Shown here piece after piece: positions 38,501 through 50,406 of a stretch of DNA of 64,000 nt. Location of the stretch: contig NC_090261.1 of assembly GCF_037325665.1 (NCBI RefSeq), positions 31,385,305-31,449,304 of the forward strand, read 5' to 3'. Source of the DNA: Littorina saxatilis. Its lineage: Eukaryota; Mollusca; Gastropoda; Littorinimorpha; Littorinidae. The notes beneath the pieces were generated by a model, which worked only from the letters and a program-made list of their open reading frames with translations, did no database searches and was not told where the DNA came from. The translations under genes were made by a program, and so were the position numbers. The first letter of the stretch is position 1. Each line of letters begins with the position of its first letter.

Positions 38501-41300
38501 TAAAACCACACACACACACGAAAAACATTTTAAACACGTCGCGTAGTCAAGCTGTCGAACTCACAGAGTGAAACTGAACGCACTGCATTTTTTCACCAAG
38601 ACCGCATACTCGTAGTTTCGTCAGTCCACCGCTCGTGGCAAAGGCAGTGAAATCGACAAGCCAGAATAGTGCGGTAATGGTCGCGCTGAGCAGGATAACA
38701 CGCTTTTCTGTATCTCTATTCTTTTTAGTGTACTGAGTTTGTTTTTAATCCAAACATATCCTATCTATATGTTTTTGGAATCAGGGGCCAACAAGGAATA
38801 AGATGAAATTGTTTCTAAATCGATTTCGGACAATTAATTTTAATCATAATTTTCATACTTTTAATTTTCAGAGCTTGTTTGTAATCCAAATACAACATAT
38901 GTATATGTTTTTAAAATCAGAAAATGACGAAGAATAAGATGAAATTGTTTTTGGATCGTTTAAAAACAAAATTGTAATGACAAGTTTCCGATTTTTAATG
39001 ACCAAATTCATAAATTATTTTTTTAGCCACCAAGCTGAAATGCAATACCAAAGTCCGGCCTTCGTCGAAGATTGCTTTGCCAAAATTTCAATCAATTTGA
39101 TTAAAAAATGAGGGTGTCACAGTGCCGCCTCAACTTTTACAAAAGCCGAATATGACGTCATCAAAGACATTTATCGAAAAAATTAAAAAAAACCATCCGG
39201 GGATATCATTCTTGGGAACTCTCATGTCAAAAATCATAAAGATCGGTCCAGTACTGAGTTTAGTCTGAATCGCTCTACACACACACACACACACACAGAC
39301 AGACACACACACACAGACACAGATACACCACGACCCTCGTCTCGATTCCCCCTCTATGTTAAAACATTTAGTCAAAACTTGACTAAATGTAAAAAACGAC
39401 AGTGATAGTGTTGTTTTTACGTAAACGATACGATAACTCCCGGGTTTTTTTAATATTGTTTTTATATAGTTTTGCTTGTTTCTCCTAAATACCTCCCCTT
39501 ACTGTCTTATGTTAATGGTCTATTTTCGAAGACGGTCTCATTTTCTTAAGATTTCAATCATTCGCGGACTTAAAATGGAATGTTGTAAGGCCAACAAAAA
39601 AAAGTTGTATGTTTCTGGTCACCCGATCCTACCTAGGTTTTTCCCGCCGACCCTAGACTTTTTTTTATTGCATTTGTAAAAAAAAAAAAAAAAAGAAAGT
39701 CGCGTAAGGCGAAAATACAACATTTAGTCAAGCTCAGTCGAACTCACAGAATGAAAGTGAACGCATTGCATTTTTTCCGCAAGACCGTACACTCGTAGCA
39801 TCGTCTGTCCACCGCTCGTGGCAAAGGCAGTGAAATTAACAATCCAGAAAAGCGCGGTAGCGGTTGCGCTGAGGAGGATAGCACGCTTTTCTATATCTCT
39901 ATTCTTTTTAACTCTCTGAACGTGTTTTTAATCCAAAAATATCATATCTATATGTTTTTGGAATCGGGAACGGACAAGGAATAAGATGAAATTGATTTTA
40001 AATCGATTTCGGAAATTTAATTTTAATCATAATTTTTATATTTTTAATTTTCAGATGTTGTTTTTAATCCGAATATAACATATTTATATGTTTTTGGAAT
40101 CAGAAAATGATAAAGAATACTATAAACGTAATTTTGGATCGTTTTATAAAAAAATAATTTTAATTACAATTTTCAGATTTTTAATGACCAAAGTCATTGA
40201 TTAATTTTTAAGCCTCCAAGCTGAAATGCAATACCAAAGTCCGGCCTTCGTCGAAGATTGCTTGGCCAAAATTTCAATCAATTTTATTGAAAAATGAGGG
40301 TGTGACAATGCCGCCTCAACTTTTACAAAAAGCCGGATATGACGTCATCAAAGACATTTATCGAAAAAATGAAAAACATCTCTGGGGATATTATACCCAG
40401 GAACTCTCATGAAAAATTTCATAAAGATCGGTCCAGTAGTTTACTCTGAATCGCTCTACACACACACACAGACACACACGCATACACCACGACGCTCGTC
40501 TCGATTCCCCCCTCTATGTTAAAACATTTTGATTTAGTCAAAACTTGACTAAATGTAAACAAGTCGCGTAAGGCGAAAATACAATATTTAGTCAAGTAGC
40601 TGTCGAACTCACAGAATGAAACTGAACGCAATGCAACGCAGCAAGACCGTATACTCGTAGTCCACCGCTCACGGCATAGGCAGTGAAATTGACAAGAAGA
40701 GCGGGGTAGTGGTTACGCTATGCTGCATAGCACGCTTTTCTGTACCTCTCTTCGTTTTAACTTTCTGAGCGTGTTTTTAATCCAAACATATCATATCTAT
40801 ATGTTTTTGGAATCAGGAACCGACAAGGAATAAGATGAAAGTGTTTTTAAATTGATTTGGACAATTTAATTTTGATAATAATTTTTATATATTTAATTTT
40901 CAGAGCTTGTTTTTAATCCGAATATAACATATTTATATGTTTTTGGAATCAGCAAATGATGGAGAATAAGATAAACGTAAATTTGGATCGTTTTATAAAA
41001 AAATTTTTTTTTTACAATTTTAAGATTTTTAATGACCAAAGTCATTAATTAATTTTTAAGCCACCAAGCTGAAATGCAATACCGAAGTCCGGGCTTCGTC
41101 GAAGATTACTTGACCAAAATTTCAACCAATTTGGTTGAAAAATGAGGGCGTGACAGTGCCGCCTCAACTTTCACGAAAAGCCGGATATGACGTCATCAAA
41201 GACATTTATCAAAAAAATGAAAAAAACGTTCGGGGATTTCATACCCAGGAACTCTCATGTCAAATTTCATAAAGATCGGTCCAGTAGTTTAGTCTGAATC

Positions 41301-41336
<36 letters not shown>

Positions 41337-42686
41337 GACAGACAGACACACATACACCACGACCCTCGTTTCGATTCCCCCTCGATGTTAAAATATTTAG
41401 TCAAAACTTGACTAAATATAAAAAGCGTCCAAACGAAAGTAACAGACGGCAGACGACACAAGGGGGATAACCCCGCATCTCTTTTGTCGCATTTGTTTTG
41501 TAATGTGTTGTCTTTCTCTTTGTATAGTAAGTCCAGTCTCTTTGCGTCACTGTATAGGTATTTTCTACCCTGACCAAAACATTTTTTAAAAAATTAAAAA
41601 AAATACCTACCTACCTACCCTATTTTTTGTAGCCATGTTACCAGAAACATAGAAAAAAAATTTTCTGGCCTAATGGATAGTGGCTGAATGAATGTTGTTG
41701 CTACAGCGAAACACGATGATGACAGATCATTTGACTCTATTTTTCTAACACAATGGGGCCACGCCTAGAAAGTGGAATGCAGAAATGCAAAACGAATGGC
41801 TGCTTTGAAACTGATACATTAAATTTTAAGACATTTTAAGACTGCGAGCTAGCTGTGATTACTTGTTTCTATCTGTAATTGCATTCCGTGTCCGTTTCTG
41901 TGCGCTTTTAGTGTATTTTGTCTGTTGTTACATTTAGTCAAGTTTAGAGCGCTCCAGAGTAAACTACTGGATCGATCTTTATGAAATTTTACATGAGAGT
42001 TCCTGGGTATGATATCCCCAGACATTTCTTTCATTTTTTCGATAAATGTCTTTGATGACGTCATATCCGGCTTTTTGTAAAAGTTGAGGCGGCACTGTCA
42101 CACCCTCATTTTTTTAATAAAATTGATTGAAATTTTGGCCAAGCAATCTTCGACGAAGGCCGGACTTTGGTATTGCATTTCAGCTTGGAGGCTTACAAAT
42201 TAATTAATGACTTTGGTCATTAAAAATCTAAAAAGTGTAATTAAAAATTTTATTTTATAAAACGATCCAGAATTACGTTCATCTTATTCTTCATCATTTT
42301 CGGATTCCAAAAACATATAAATATGTTATATTTGGATTAAAAACAAGCTCTGAAAATTAAAAATATAAAAATTATGATTAAAATAAAATTTCCGAAATCG
42401 ATTTAGAAACTATTTCATCGTCATCCTTGTCGGTCCCTGATTCCAAAAACATATAGATATGATATGTTTGGATTAAAAACACGCTCAGAAAGTTAAAACG
42501 AAGAGAGGTACAGAAAAGCGTGCACAACCACTACCGCGCTAAACAGGCTCGTCGATTTCACTGCCTTTTGCACGAGCGGCGGACTACGGTCATTGTGACA
42601 AAGTGCAGTGCGTTCAGTTTCATTCTGTGATTTCCACAGCTTGACTAAATGTAGTAATTTCGCCTTACGCGACTTTTTTTGTCTTT

Positions 42687-42782
<96 letters not shown>

Positions 42783-43485
42783 CGCTCGCTCTCCCTCCCT
42801 CCCTCCCTCCCTCCCTCCCTCCACCCATTGCACACCGGTACGACCGAACTAAGGTAACGTTAAATTACTGTTGTGCAGCGGGTTGAAAGAATACCCTATA
42901 CCTCGGAGATATACCTTCACTCGGTCTCAACGACGTCACGTGACATGTTATATGGTGGAAGAGAATGCTGTCGCTTATTTTCCTTTTGAGGATGAGGGTT
43001 TAACATGGATCGGGAACTTACAGGACAACCGCGGCTGTGCTTGCAAGTTTGGATAGTTCTTTCCGTGACTGAGCATCGTTTCAGTATTACCGAAATGAGG
43101 GTGGAAAATAAGCGACAGCATTCTCTTCCACCATATAACATGTCACGTGACGTCGTTGAGACCGAGTGAAGGTATATCTCCGAGGTATAGGGTATTCTTT
43201 CAACCCGCTGCACAACAGTAATTTAACGTTACCTTAGTTCGGTCGTACCGGTGTGTAATACCTCCGCTCTCGCTCTCTCTCGCTCTCTCTCTCTCTGTAT
43301 GTGGGTCTTGGTGTGCTTTTGTTCTCAAGCATATATGTTATCTACTGTAATTGTTTCATGCCTTCAATGACTGTTTCAGATGTGTATATTTGCATATTTG
43401 TGTGCATATACTTGCATGTATGTGTGCGCGCAGGCGCACGCGTTTGTGTTTGTACTTGCGTGTGGGTCACTTGGTGCATGTGTTT

Positions 43486-43522
<37 letters not shown>

Positions 43523-44605
43523 TGTGTGTTTGTGTGTGTTTGTGTGTGTGTGTGTGTGTATTGCGGGAAGCGGAAGACTTGTCGGGGGAATGCCAGAAAT
43601 GCATGGTTAGACATGGAAAGACCTGAGGCGAAATCGCCACTCGGCGATTTGCAAATATGAGAAGGGGATTCTGGCAGCGGCGAATCTGTACGGGGCGGCG
43701 ATCGGGTAAACCACGATTCGCCAAATTTAAAACTTTGGGACTGTTTCAACTTTTGCAGTTTCCACTTGAAATATCATATCACTCATGTTTATTTTTCTCC
43801 GGCTTTTCTTTCAGGAGGAATGTTTGAGTATGTGTCCGGCGCCAACTTCTTCGGCGAGTCACTGGAGTGGATCGGACTCGCCGTGATGTGCGGCACCTTT
43901 CCCACCCTGGCTTTCGCCATCTTTACTGCCTGCAACATCGGTCCACGGGCCTGTCAGCATCACAGGTTAGGTCTTGCAACTGGGAAAATACAAAGAGACT
44001 TAGACGGGACTTGGGAAGGAGGGGGGGGGGGGGGGGTGTTGAGGAGGAAGGGTGGGGGGGGGGGGGGTTGGGTGGAGGAGGTGGGCGGGGTGGAGAATGG
44101 GCTGCAAAATGAGTCCCTTAAAAGTAAGCTTTAAAGGATGAACCAATCTATTATATTACTCATACGATGACAAAATTAATTAAAAATATAACTTAATACA
44201 CTAGGTTATGTTATCTAATGTAATTGTTGCACATTATTGCAACAATTTTCGCACCCAAATCAAAACATTCATTCCCCTGTCATTTCAATCAAACTTTATA
44301 TGCCAGTTAAGGCCGTTCCCTTGACTATCTGGATCACCTTTCGGATTAAAGATTTCTTTTACAGGGATCACGTGACCGCCGGGGAAGGTGAGCGAGAGTT
44401 CTTAAAATTCCGAAGAATGCTCGAGTAATTGAGAAGAAAAAGAGAAGAAAAAAAACACTCGCCGAAGTATCAGGTTTTGACCGTAGGTTGCGCCTTCCGG
44501 CTTTATTTAACAATCAGTATTTGTTTCTGTGCTTTCAGGTGGTACCAGGAGAAGTTCGACGACTACCCGAGGAACAGGAAAGCCTTCATACCTTTCATTT
44601 TGTAG
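26217..44605 (+). CDS. SRD5A: Steroid 5-alpha-reductase (SRD5A1/2 type), five exons
   Basis: Predicted membrane enzyme that reduces the 4,5 double bond of 3-oxo-delta4-steroids with NADPH. Exons are 26217-26536, 33839-33999, 35748-35849, 43815-43965 and 44539-44605. All introns are GT-AG, phases match, and the sum is 801 nt (266 aa), close to the 254-259 aa of the human enzymes. Family landmarks seen: WFVQELPSF near residues 65-73 (E69 matches the catalytic Glu of human SRD5A2), LHYFQRTFVFS around 102-112 (Y104 matches the catalytic Tyr), NGYLQG, GMAINIYSDHVLRNLRK, EYVSGANFFGE and the C-terminal NRKAFIPFIL. Several hydrophobic stretches fit a multi-pass ER membrane protein. The ATG at 26217 was chosen because the frame upstream has only a GTG. 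The five-exon layout is that of vertebrate SRD5A1/2. Introns 1 and 3 (7.3 and 8.0 kb) are full of transposable elements. The substrate in molluscs is not settled. No break was seen. Confidence 0.95.
28228..28303. repeat. Short tandem duplication, GGCTGGCTGTTTTATAACAC
   Basis: Two direct copies of about 37 bp with the phrase ACATGCCTGGCTGTTTTAT, in SRD5A intron 1. Confidence 0.85.
28775..28883. repeat. Inverted repeat, 30-bp arms, AT-rich (SRD5A intron 1)
   Basis: GTTATTCTTTCATAATCTTT... at 28775-28804 is mirrored at 28854-28883 with one mismatch and a 49-bp spacer. Confidence 0.7.
29451..29960 (+). mobile_element. Second tRNA-derived SINE family, copy 2 (SRD5A intron 1)
   Basis: Same head and body as the copy at 18350. 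The tail differs: CGCGATATAAGCCTCATATT preceded by an A-rich stretch and a repeated CCCTGCGC phrase. Confidence 0.85.
31288..32253. mobile_element. Inverted-repeat element rich in GGAGTAAAAATTTCGT subrepeats (SRD5A intron 1)
   Basis: Ends CCCGGTGTTACACGA and, reverse-complemented, CCCGGTGTAACACGA. Both flanks hold many copies of TTTACTCCGGAGTAAA-like motifs in alternating orientation. A 423-bp element is nested in its middle. No clear target duplication. Confidence 0.65.
31560..31982. mobile_element. hAT-like MITE with CAGGG ends, nested
   Basis: CAGGGTTCGTACAGAG at the left and ...GCAGGAACCCTG at the right. Flanked by an exact 6-bp duplication, TGTTTG (31554-31559, 31983-31988). The interior repeats CCTTGAAAA-type phrases. 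Confidence 0.65.
33105..33472. mobile_element. TTAA-flanked 360-bp MITE, copy 2 (SRD5A intron 1)
   Basis: Same family and same length (33109-33468) as the copy at 23665, flanked by TTAA. It lies about 370 bp upstream of SRD5A exon 2. The left end is AGGCTTACTAAC and the right end ...ACATATGGCT. The 79-codon frame MFTKYSLPTIDVKRTIRPYN is open here too. Confidence 0.85.
33839..33999 (+). CDS. SRD5A: SRD5A exon 2
   Basis: The acceptor is TGTTGCAG|AACATT and the donor GCAG|GTAAGT. It encodes RTFVFSCLIKGGKPTP through DFCFYA, which matches the second exon of vertebrate SRD5A genes. A MITE begins 16 bp beyond its donor. Confidence 0.93.
34016..34852 (-). mobile_element. 860-bp MITE family, copy 3 (SRD5A intron 2)
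   Basis: Full length and inverted: TACATTTAGTCAAGTTTTGAC to ...TTTCGCCTTACGCGAC. It starts 16 bp after the SRD5A exon 2 donor. It has a short TG tract. Confidence 0.88.
35748..35849 (+). CDS. SRD5A: SRD5A exon 3
   Basis: The acceptor follows a T-rich tract, TTTGCAG|GCATA, and the donor is TACG|GTAAGT. It encodes GILIFLVGMAINIYSDHVLR and NLRKEGEKGYKIPYG. The Asn and Asp of NIYSD correspond to cofactor-contacting positions in human SRD5A2. Confidence 0.93.
37151..37368. repeat. Tandem duplication, 109-bp unit (SRD5A intron 3)
   Basis: TACGGTTGCAGTGAACTTAT...AAACTAAACAAGTCCAAA is repeated once with few differences. Confidence 0.9.
37507..37894. mobile_element. hAT-like MITE with CAGGGATGGCCA ends (SRD5A intron 3)
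   Basis: CAGGGATGGCCA at the left and TGGCCATCCCTG at the right (12 of 12). Exact 6-bp duplication TAACAA at 37501-37506 and 37895-37900. The interior has GCCAGCCGGGCGAG at both ends. Confidence 0.75.
38538..39390 (+). mobile_element. 860-bp MITE family, copy 4 (SRD5A intron 3)
   Basis: GTCGCGTAGTCAAGCTGTCG to ...AAAACTTGACTAAATGT. It lacks a short piece just inside the left end. CA tract at 39280-39317. First of three copies in the same orientation. Confidence 0.88.
39699..40557 (+). mobile_element. 860-bp MITE family, copy 5 (SRD5A intron 3)
   Basis: GTCGCGTAAGGCGAAAATAC to ...AAAACTTGACTAAATGT, preceded by a run of A. Only about 5 bp separate it from copy 6. Confidence 0.88.
40563..41419 (+). 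mobile_element. 860-bp MITE family, copy 6 (SRD5A intron 3)
   Basis: Directly head-to-tail with copy 5. Very close to the copy at 14670, including shared private variants such as GATAAACGTAAATTTGGATC and ACCAATTTGGTTGAAAAATG. Confidence 0.88.
41930..42673 (-). mobile_element. 860-bp MITE family, copy 7, without microsatellite (SRD5A intron 3)
   Basis: Inverse orientation. ACATTTAGTCAAGTTT passes directly into AGAGCGCTCCAGAG, so the stretch that normally holds the CA/TG tract is missing. Ends TTTCGCCTTACGCGAC. Confidence 0.88.
42690..42823. repeat. (CT)n then (CTCC)n microsatellite
   Basis: About 45 CT units, a short CTCG run, then eight CCCT units, directly next to the 153-bp inverted repeat. 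Confidence 0.97.
42831..43255. repeat. Perfect 153-bp inverted repeat with 119-bp spacer (SRD5A intron 3)
   Basis: Arms 42831-42983 and 43103-43255 are exact reverse complements over all 153 positions by eye. Outer ends are CACACCGGTACGACC; inner ends are CGCTTATTTTCC. CT-rich simple sequence lies on both sides. No coding frame. It may be a foldback transposon or an assembly inversion artefact. Confidence 0.9.
43484..43560. repeat. (TG)n microsatellite (SRD5A intron 3)
   Basis: TG tract with TTTG interruptions, about 255 bp upstream of SRD5A exon 4. Confidence 0.95.
43815..43965 (+). CDS. SRD5A: SRD5A exon 4
   Basis: The acceptor is TTTCTTTCAG|GAGGA and the donor CACAG|GTTAGG. It encodes GGMFEYVSGANFFGESLEWI through PRACQHHR. 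EYVSGAN and the HHR pair are strongly conserved in the family. Confidence 0.93.
44539..44605 (+). CDS. SRD5A: SRD5A exon 5 (terminal)
   Basis: The acceptor is GCTTTCAG|GTGG. It encodes WYQEKFDDYPRNRKAFIPFI plus L and the TAG stop, the classic SRD5A C-terminus. No AATAAA signal is obvious in the next few hundred bases; a (CT)n tract starts at 44936, so the end of the 3' UTR is unclear. Confidence 0.93.
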
Positions 44606-45510
<905 letters not shown>

Positions 45511-45513
45511 ACA

Positions 45514-46162
45514 GGTCGCGTGAAGCGATATAAAAACATTTAGTCAAGTAACAGATTAACACCAACAAACAGTCATCGCCGAGACTATATTTAAGATAGT
45601 CTCGACTAACCACAGTCAAAGACCGAGACGGGTCACGCTCGTCTCCGCGTAGCGTGCAGACACAGTATATTTAGGCCTACTTAACCTATTTCTGTAATTC
45701 TGAGCACAGTTTTAGAGTAAACGTGACATATGTATATATTTTTGAATTTAGGAGAAATTGAGGAATACGATGCAATCATTTTTAAATCTGTCAGTGAAAA
45801 TTTTATTTTAATGACATCTAATTAGCAAACTAATTAACTAGTTTTTAAGCCTCCAAGCTGAAATGCAATACCAAAGTCTGGGCTTTGTTGAAGATTACTT
45901 GACCAAAATTTCAACCAATTTGGTAGAAAATTGAGGGCGTGACAGTGACTTTCACAAAAAAACCGGATATGACGTTATCAATGATATTATTTTATCCAAA
46001 AAATGAAAAACGCGTCTGGGGATATCATGTGAAGTTTCATGAAGATCGGTTCAGTAGTTTTCTCTGAATCGCTCTACACACACACACACATACACACCAC
46101 CACCACCCTCGTCTCGATTCCCTGTCTATGTTAAAACATTTAGTCAAAATTTGACTAAATGT
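45514..46162 (+). mobile_element. 860-bp MITE family, copy 8, diverged
   Basis: Starts GTCGCGTGAAGCGATATAAA and ends TTAGTCAAAATTTGACTAAA. The middle is shortened and diverged, but TCCAAGCTGAAATGCAATAC and the CA tract position are kept. The oldest-looking copy. Confidence 0.8.
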
Positions 46163-46271
46163 AAAAAGGGAGAACTATGACTTTCTCTTTGATTTATGAA
46201 GCTAGAACTGTGTAGAACCTAAGCAAACCACAGCCGGAACAAGCCGAACAACAACAACAAACGAAAATCGT

Positions 46272-46711
46272 CATTTTTGGCTCACGTAAGTGTAGCCTAT
46301 GCGATGCTAACTTTTGTCTGTCTGTGCGTGCGTGCGTGCGTGTGTGTGTGTGTGATAGAAACTTTAACATTTCCGAGTCTATGGATAAAGCTCGCATAAG
46401 AAGATTACGTCTCGGTCAAAAGTGTTTGACGTGTGTGATAGAAACTTTAACATTTGAAGACGTCACATTATGACGTAAGAGGGTTAGACGTCACGCGAAG
46501 GAATTACTGAAAGTCTCGGTCATTGTTATTGTGAGCGGGCCGAGACTAGTTGGCAGATCCAGTGTCTCGCTTTCTTGCACAGTTTCACCTATAGATGCTT
46601 ACTCAGTTACTTAGTGTGTGTGTGTGTGTGTGTGTATGTGTGACGGAGTGATTGAGTTTGTGTTACTGTTTGTCGATTTCTTACGTGAGCCTTGAAAGCT
46701 TCGCCTCTTGT
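46272..46711. mobile_element. GGCTCACGTAAG inverted-repeat element, copy 2
   Basis: Same ends as the copy at 7490: TTTTTGGCTCACGTAAG at the left and TTACGTGAGCC...GCTTCGCCTCTTGT at the right. The interior is shorter and includes a TG tract. Confidence 0.75.
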
Positions 46712-48322
46712 GTTTTATGTTTTTGAAGCTAAAGCTTTTAAACTTCACACTATCCCATGGTTTGATGACCCTCAGACAATGACCCTCATCAAATTTCAAG
46801 GTCACGATGGGGTCAAGTTCTGGTCGAAAAAATGCAAAGCACGTGTTTGAAGGTAGATCTTCGAAAATTCGCGAGCTTCCAGGTTCTCTAAACATGACCC
46901 AAATCTGGTTTGGGGTCAATCAAGTTCAGGTCAATTGGTAGGTATTTATCATTTTCTTCAATATTTATGGAGCTAGAGCGCCACAGTTTTATACCGCAAG
47001 ACAAAGGTGAGTCGTATGAGCATTCGCTTTTCTTGTGTTCTTGACTATCGGGACCCCCAGCTCCCCAACGCATGTGTTTTAATCGTCCCCCCCCCCCCCC
47101 CCTTTTTTTTTTATAAGGGCTGTTAGAGTTTGTTTTGTTTTGCTTTGTTTTATTTTTGTTTAATGTCATAATGAAACAATTGACAATCACGGTGATTCAC
47201 ATGGACATACAAGCGAGCAGGCATACAACTTGTACAATTATATATTGGTAATTGTATTTTTGTTTGTCTGCCACGCGCGCGCGCGTTACGGTGTGTGTGT
47301 GTGAGTGTTCGGCGAGTGTGTGTGTGTGTGTGTGCGTGCGTGCGAGGGACAGAGAGAGAAAGGGAGAGTTCCGTTACACTTGACTTTTATGTGGGTTTAT
47401 TTGCATTTATATTATATTTATGTCAAAACCGACAGGGTTTTTTTCCAGTCCTACTTTCATATCTTATGCGTAGTATTCAATTATATTGTAAAACTTTTCA
47501 CAGTTGGATTACAATTTTATCTCGAGCATGTAGTTCCAGAGTGAGAGTGAATGGTTAAATGAACGTTTTGATTTTACAATATTAAATAAAAACCTGAATG
47601 TTTGAATTTTTTATCGTCTCGAATTCCGTGTGTTTCGTTATTTTATGTAGGTGTTTCGTGCGCATATGTGTTTGTGTGTGTGTGTGTGTATGTGTGTGAC
47701 TTGTTTTTGTGTGTGACTTTTTTTGTTTGTTTCCCTGTGTGCGTGCGCGCGCGCGTGTGTGTGCCTTCGTGTGTGTGTGTTTTCTCGCTTTGTGTGTGTC
47801 TGTGTGTGGACGTGCACGTTGTTGTTCGAATACCAGCAGCGAAATTCAACTCCACCCTCAAAATAACGTGTCCACCATCAACCATTTCAAGAACACCTGC
47901 ATCCACGTCTCATCTTTCTTGAAATGTTTTGACATGCTGAAAGAGCATGCGATCGTGCACCTGCACAACTAAATAAACGGACCACGGGCACCAGGAAAAG
48001 TGAATCGGCATATATACATTTTACATCAGGATTTCAACTGATAAATGTCACAGTGATTTCTGCGACCGCAGCAACGGAAAATAACAAGAGCATCTGTACG
48101 CAACAACATCAACAACAAAATCAATTACCAACGTGCGACAAACATATACTTTTTGCCAGTGAGTCAAAAGGTTTGTTTTTTTCGATTTTGGGCGCAAATT
48201 AGTGTATCTGGGATTTTTTAGGTTTTTTGTTGTTTTTTGCATGAGTACAAAGTACGAAGAACAAAAGTTTGATACTGAGAAACAATCAGTTCGACCGGCG
48301 GTACTGATGACATGGAGGCCGT
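46712..48322. other. Intergenic, no gene recognised
   Basis: Poly-C at about 47089-47102, TG/GCGC-rich stretches at 47275-47350 and 47660-47815. No supported gene. Confidence 0.6.
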
Positions 48323-48570
48323 TTAAAGGTCCACTCCGCCTCGTGAAAACAGTTCGCCTCACCGACTCATATTTGACCAGGCTTTTACATAGGATACGAC
48401 CATCCCTCAACTTGGGCACATACCAAAAATCAATACCCTGACTGTTTACTGTGGTGAGTTCCAGGCTGTTTATTCAGTTTAGTATGTGCTCGAGTGGAGG
48501 GATGGTCGAACCCCATGTCCAAGCCTGACCAGATTGGAATCGGTGCGGATGAGGCGGAGTGGGCCTTTAA
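48323..48570. mobile_element. TTAA-flanked 240-bp hairpin MITE
   Basis: TTAA at 48323-48326 and 48567-48570. The ends are AGGTCCACTCCGCCTC and, reverse-complemented, AGGCCCACTCCGCCTC (15 of 16). The interior is also imperfectly palindromic: GACCATCCCTC...GCACATAC against GTATGTGCTC...GAGGGATGGTC. The transcript would fold into a long hairpin. Confidence 0.85.
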
Positions 48571-48747
48571 ATGTTTAAACAAAACAAAAACAAACAAATA
48601 ATTCTTCAGTTCACCGGACATTCTGTTTACTGGACGAACTATTGATCTGTACATTCACAAGAGAAACACCCACACAGAATTTGGAATGGAATTCAATTCG
48701 AACAGCAGTATAACACCGTGGATTCTCTTTCGTGTGACGTCATTACG

Positions 48748-48750
<3 letters not shown>

Positions 48751-48783
<33 letters not shown>
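48751..48783. repeat. (TG)n microsatellite
   Basis: About 16 TG units. Confidence 0.9.
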
Positions 48784-48786
<3 letters not shown>

Positions 48787-49218
48787 TGCGTTGGCACGCG
48801 TTGCTGCTCGAATTCGATCAGTCCGAGTCTCGTCCTCTCTAAGACGGTGTAGTTTTATGGCACGATATCCTATTAAATTCCAAGAGTTATGAGGATGATT
48901 CACAACATGATACACACGTATACACATCAAACAATCATAAAGATCTATTCCTACCAGAAGTGGTCATGGTAAATATATGAATAACGTACGTAAACCCGAC
49001 GTCTGCTCAAAGTGAAAGAATTGTCACGACTGGGAAACTGATTCATCAGTCATCAAGCCAAATAAAGGTATCACTGAAATTGGCCGTTGAAAATGTTAAT
49101 ACTTAAAACAGACAAGCAAACACATCATAATTAAATAAGAACGATAAAAAGGAGCAGCATTACTGAGTAGAAGCGCCAACAGCAAAAACAAAAACAACAA
49201 CAACAACCATCAACAACA

Positions 49219-49725
49219 ACACACACACACTGACACACACACTCACACGCACGCGCACACACACACACACGCACACACACACACGGCACTGACATACACA
49301 CACACACACCACACACACACACGTACACACACACACACACACACATACACACACACACACGCGCGCATACATACACAAACACACACCCCCAACCCCCACC
49401 TCCACCCCCCCCCCCCCACCCACACACTGACACAGTGACACGATTCCCAGTCTACCGGTACCAGAGTTAGGCCTACTATACAGTCATGGAGTCAAAACGT
49501 GACTTTTAATGTAACAACACCACACATGTACGCAAACATTGACGAACACACCCGAAATAAATACACACTTACACACACTTTACCACTCAGTTACATATGC
49601 ACCTCCCCCCCCCCCCCCCCCCGGCCTGCCCCCCGTACGCACACACACGCGGTGTCACACTGCCGGCACATACACACTGACACCGGCACGGCCGGCACTG
49701 ACACACACTGACACACACACACCGT

Positions 49726-49756
<31 letters not shown>

Positions 49757-49822
49757 GGCGGCGTCTGCACACCGTCCCCCACTCACACACCGACACATAC
49801 GCGCACTACTGACGCACACACA

Positions 49823-49871
<49 letters not shown>

Positions 49872-49975
49872 ACTGACATACACTGACGCGCGCGCTCAGT
49901 CGCGGCGCACGCACTGGCACGCACACACACGCGGCACGCACGCACGCACTGCACGCACGCACTGACGCACACACG

Positions 49976-50025
<50 letters not shown>
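49219..50025. repeat. CA/GCAC microsatellite cluster upstream of FBXO28
   Basis: Several CA tracts with CGCA and GGCAC interruptions cover most of this stretch, including poly-C at about 49407 and 49606. It ends about 380 bp before the FBXO28 start codon. Confidence 0.93.
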
Positions 50026-50027
<2 letters not shown>

Positions 50028-50406
50028 TGTAGAGTTTGCACACCGAGTTTCACTGGACTTGAAACTTTTAACCCCTTTATTGTTATGGTTGGTATATGGG
50101 AACTAACTTACTTAACTACTTACCCACATTAAAAACAAGAGAGTTGTTTCCCATCACGGCATCGGCAAACAACAAAAAAATGGTCTGGAAACTGGAACAT
50201 CTGCGAAGAGAGAGTGTGTTCTCTGCGTTCTCTGATATTATATAATGTATTCTTTCAGAATGTGCGTGATTTCAAATTTGTATCACGACACAAAAATACA
50301 CTGAACCAATGAGCTAGTTTTTCTTTCTTAATTTTACCTCAACCAGATGAGTCACATTTGAGTTCCGTTTCTTACTCACTAATTTATTTGGGTGGCGTCC
50401 AACAAA

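Noticed and set aside
43301-43749. 119-135 codon frames on both strands
   Set aside because: Driven by the TG/CA tract in SRD5A intron 3; frames on both strands have the same low-complexity origin.
49131-50053. Many overlapping Cys-Val and His-Thr frames
   Set aside because: Translation of the CA cluster upstream of FBXO28; no homology-like segment.
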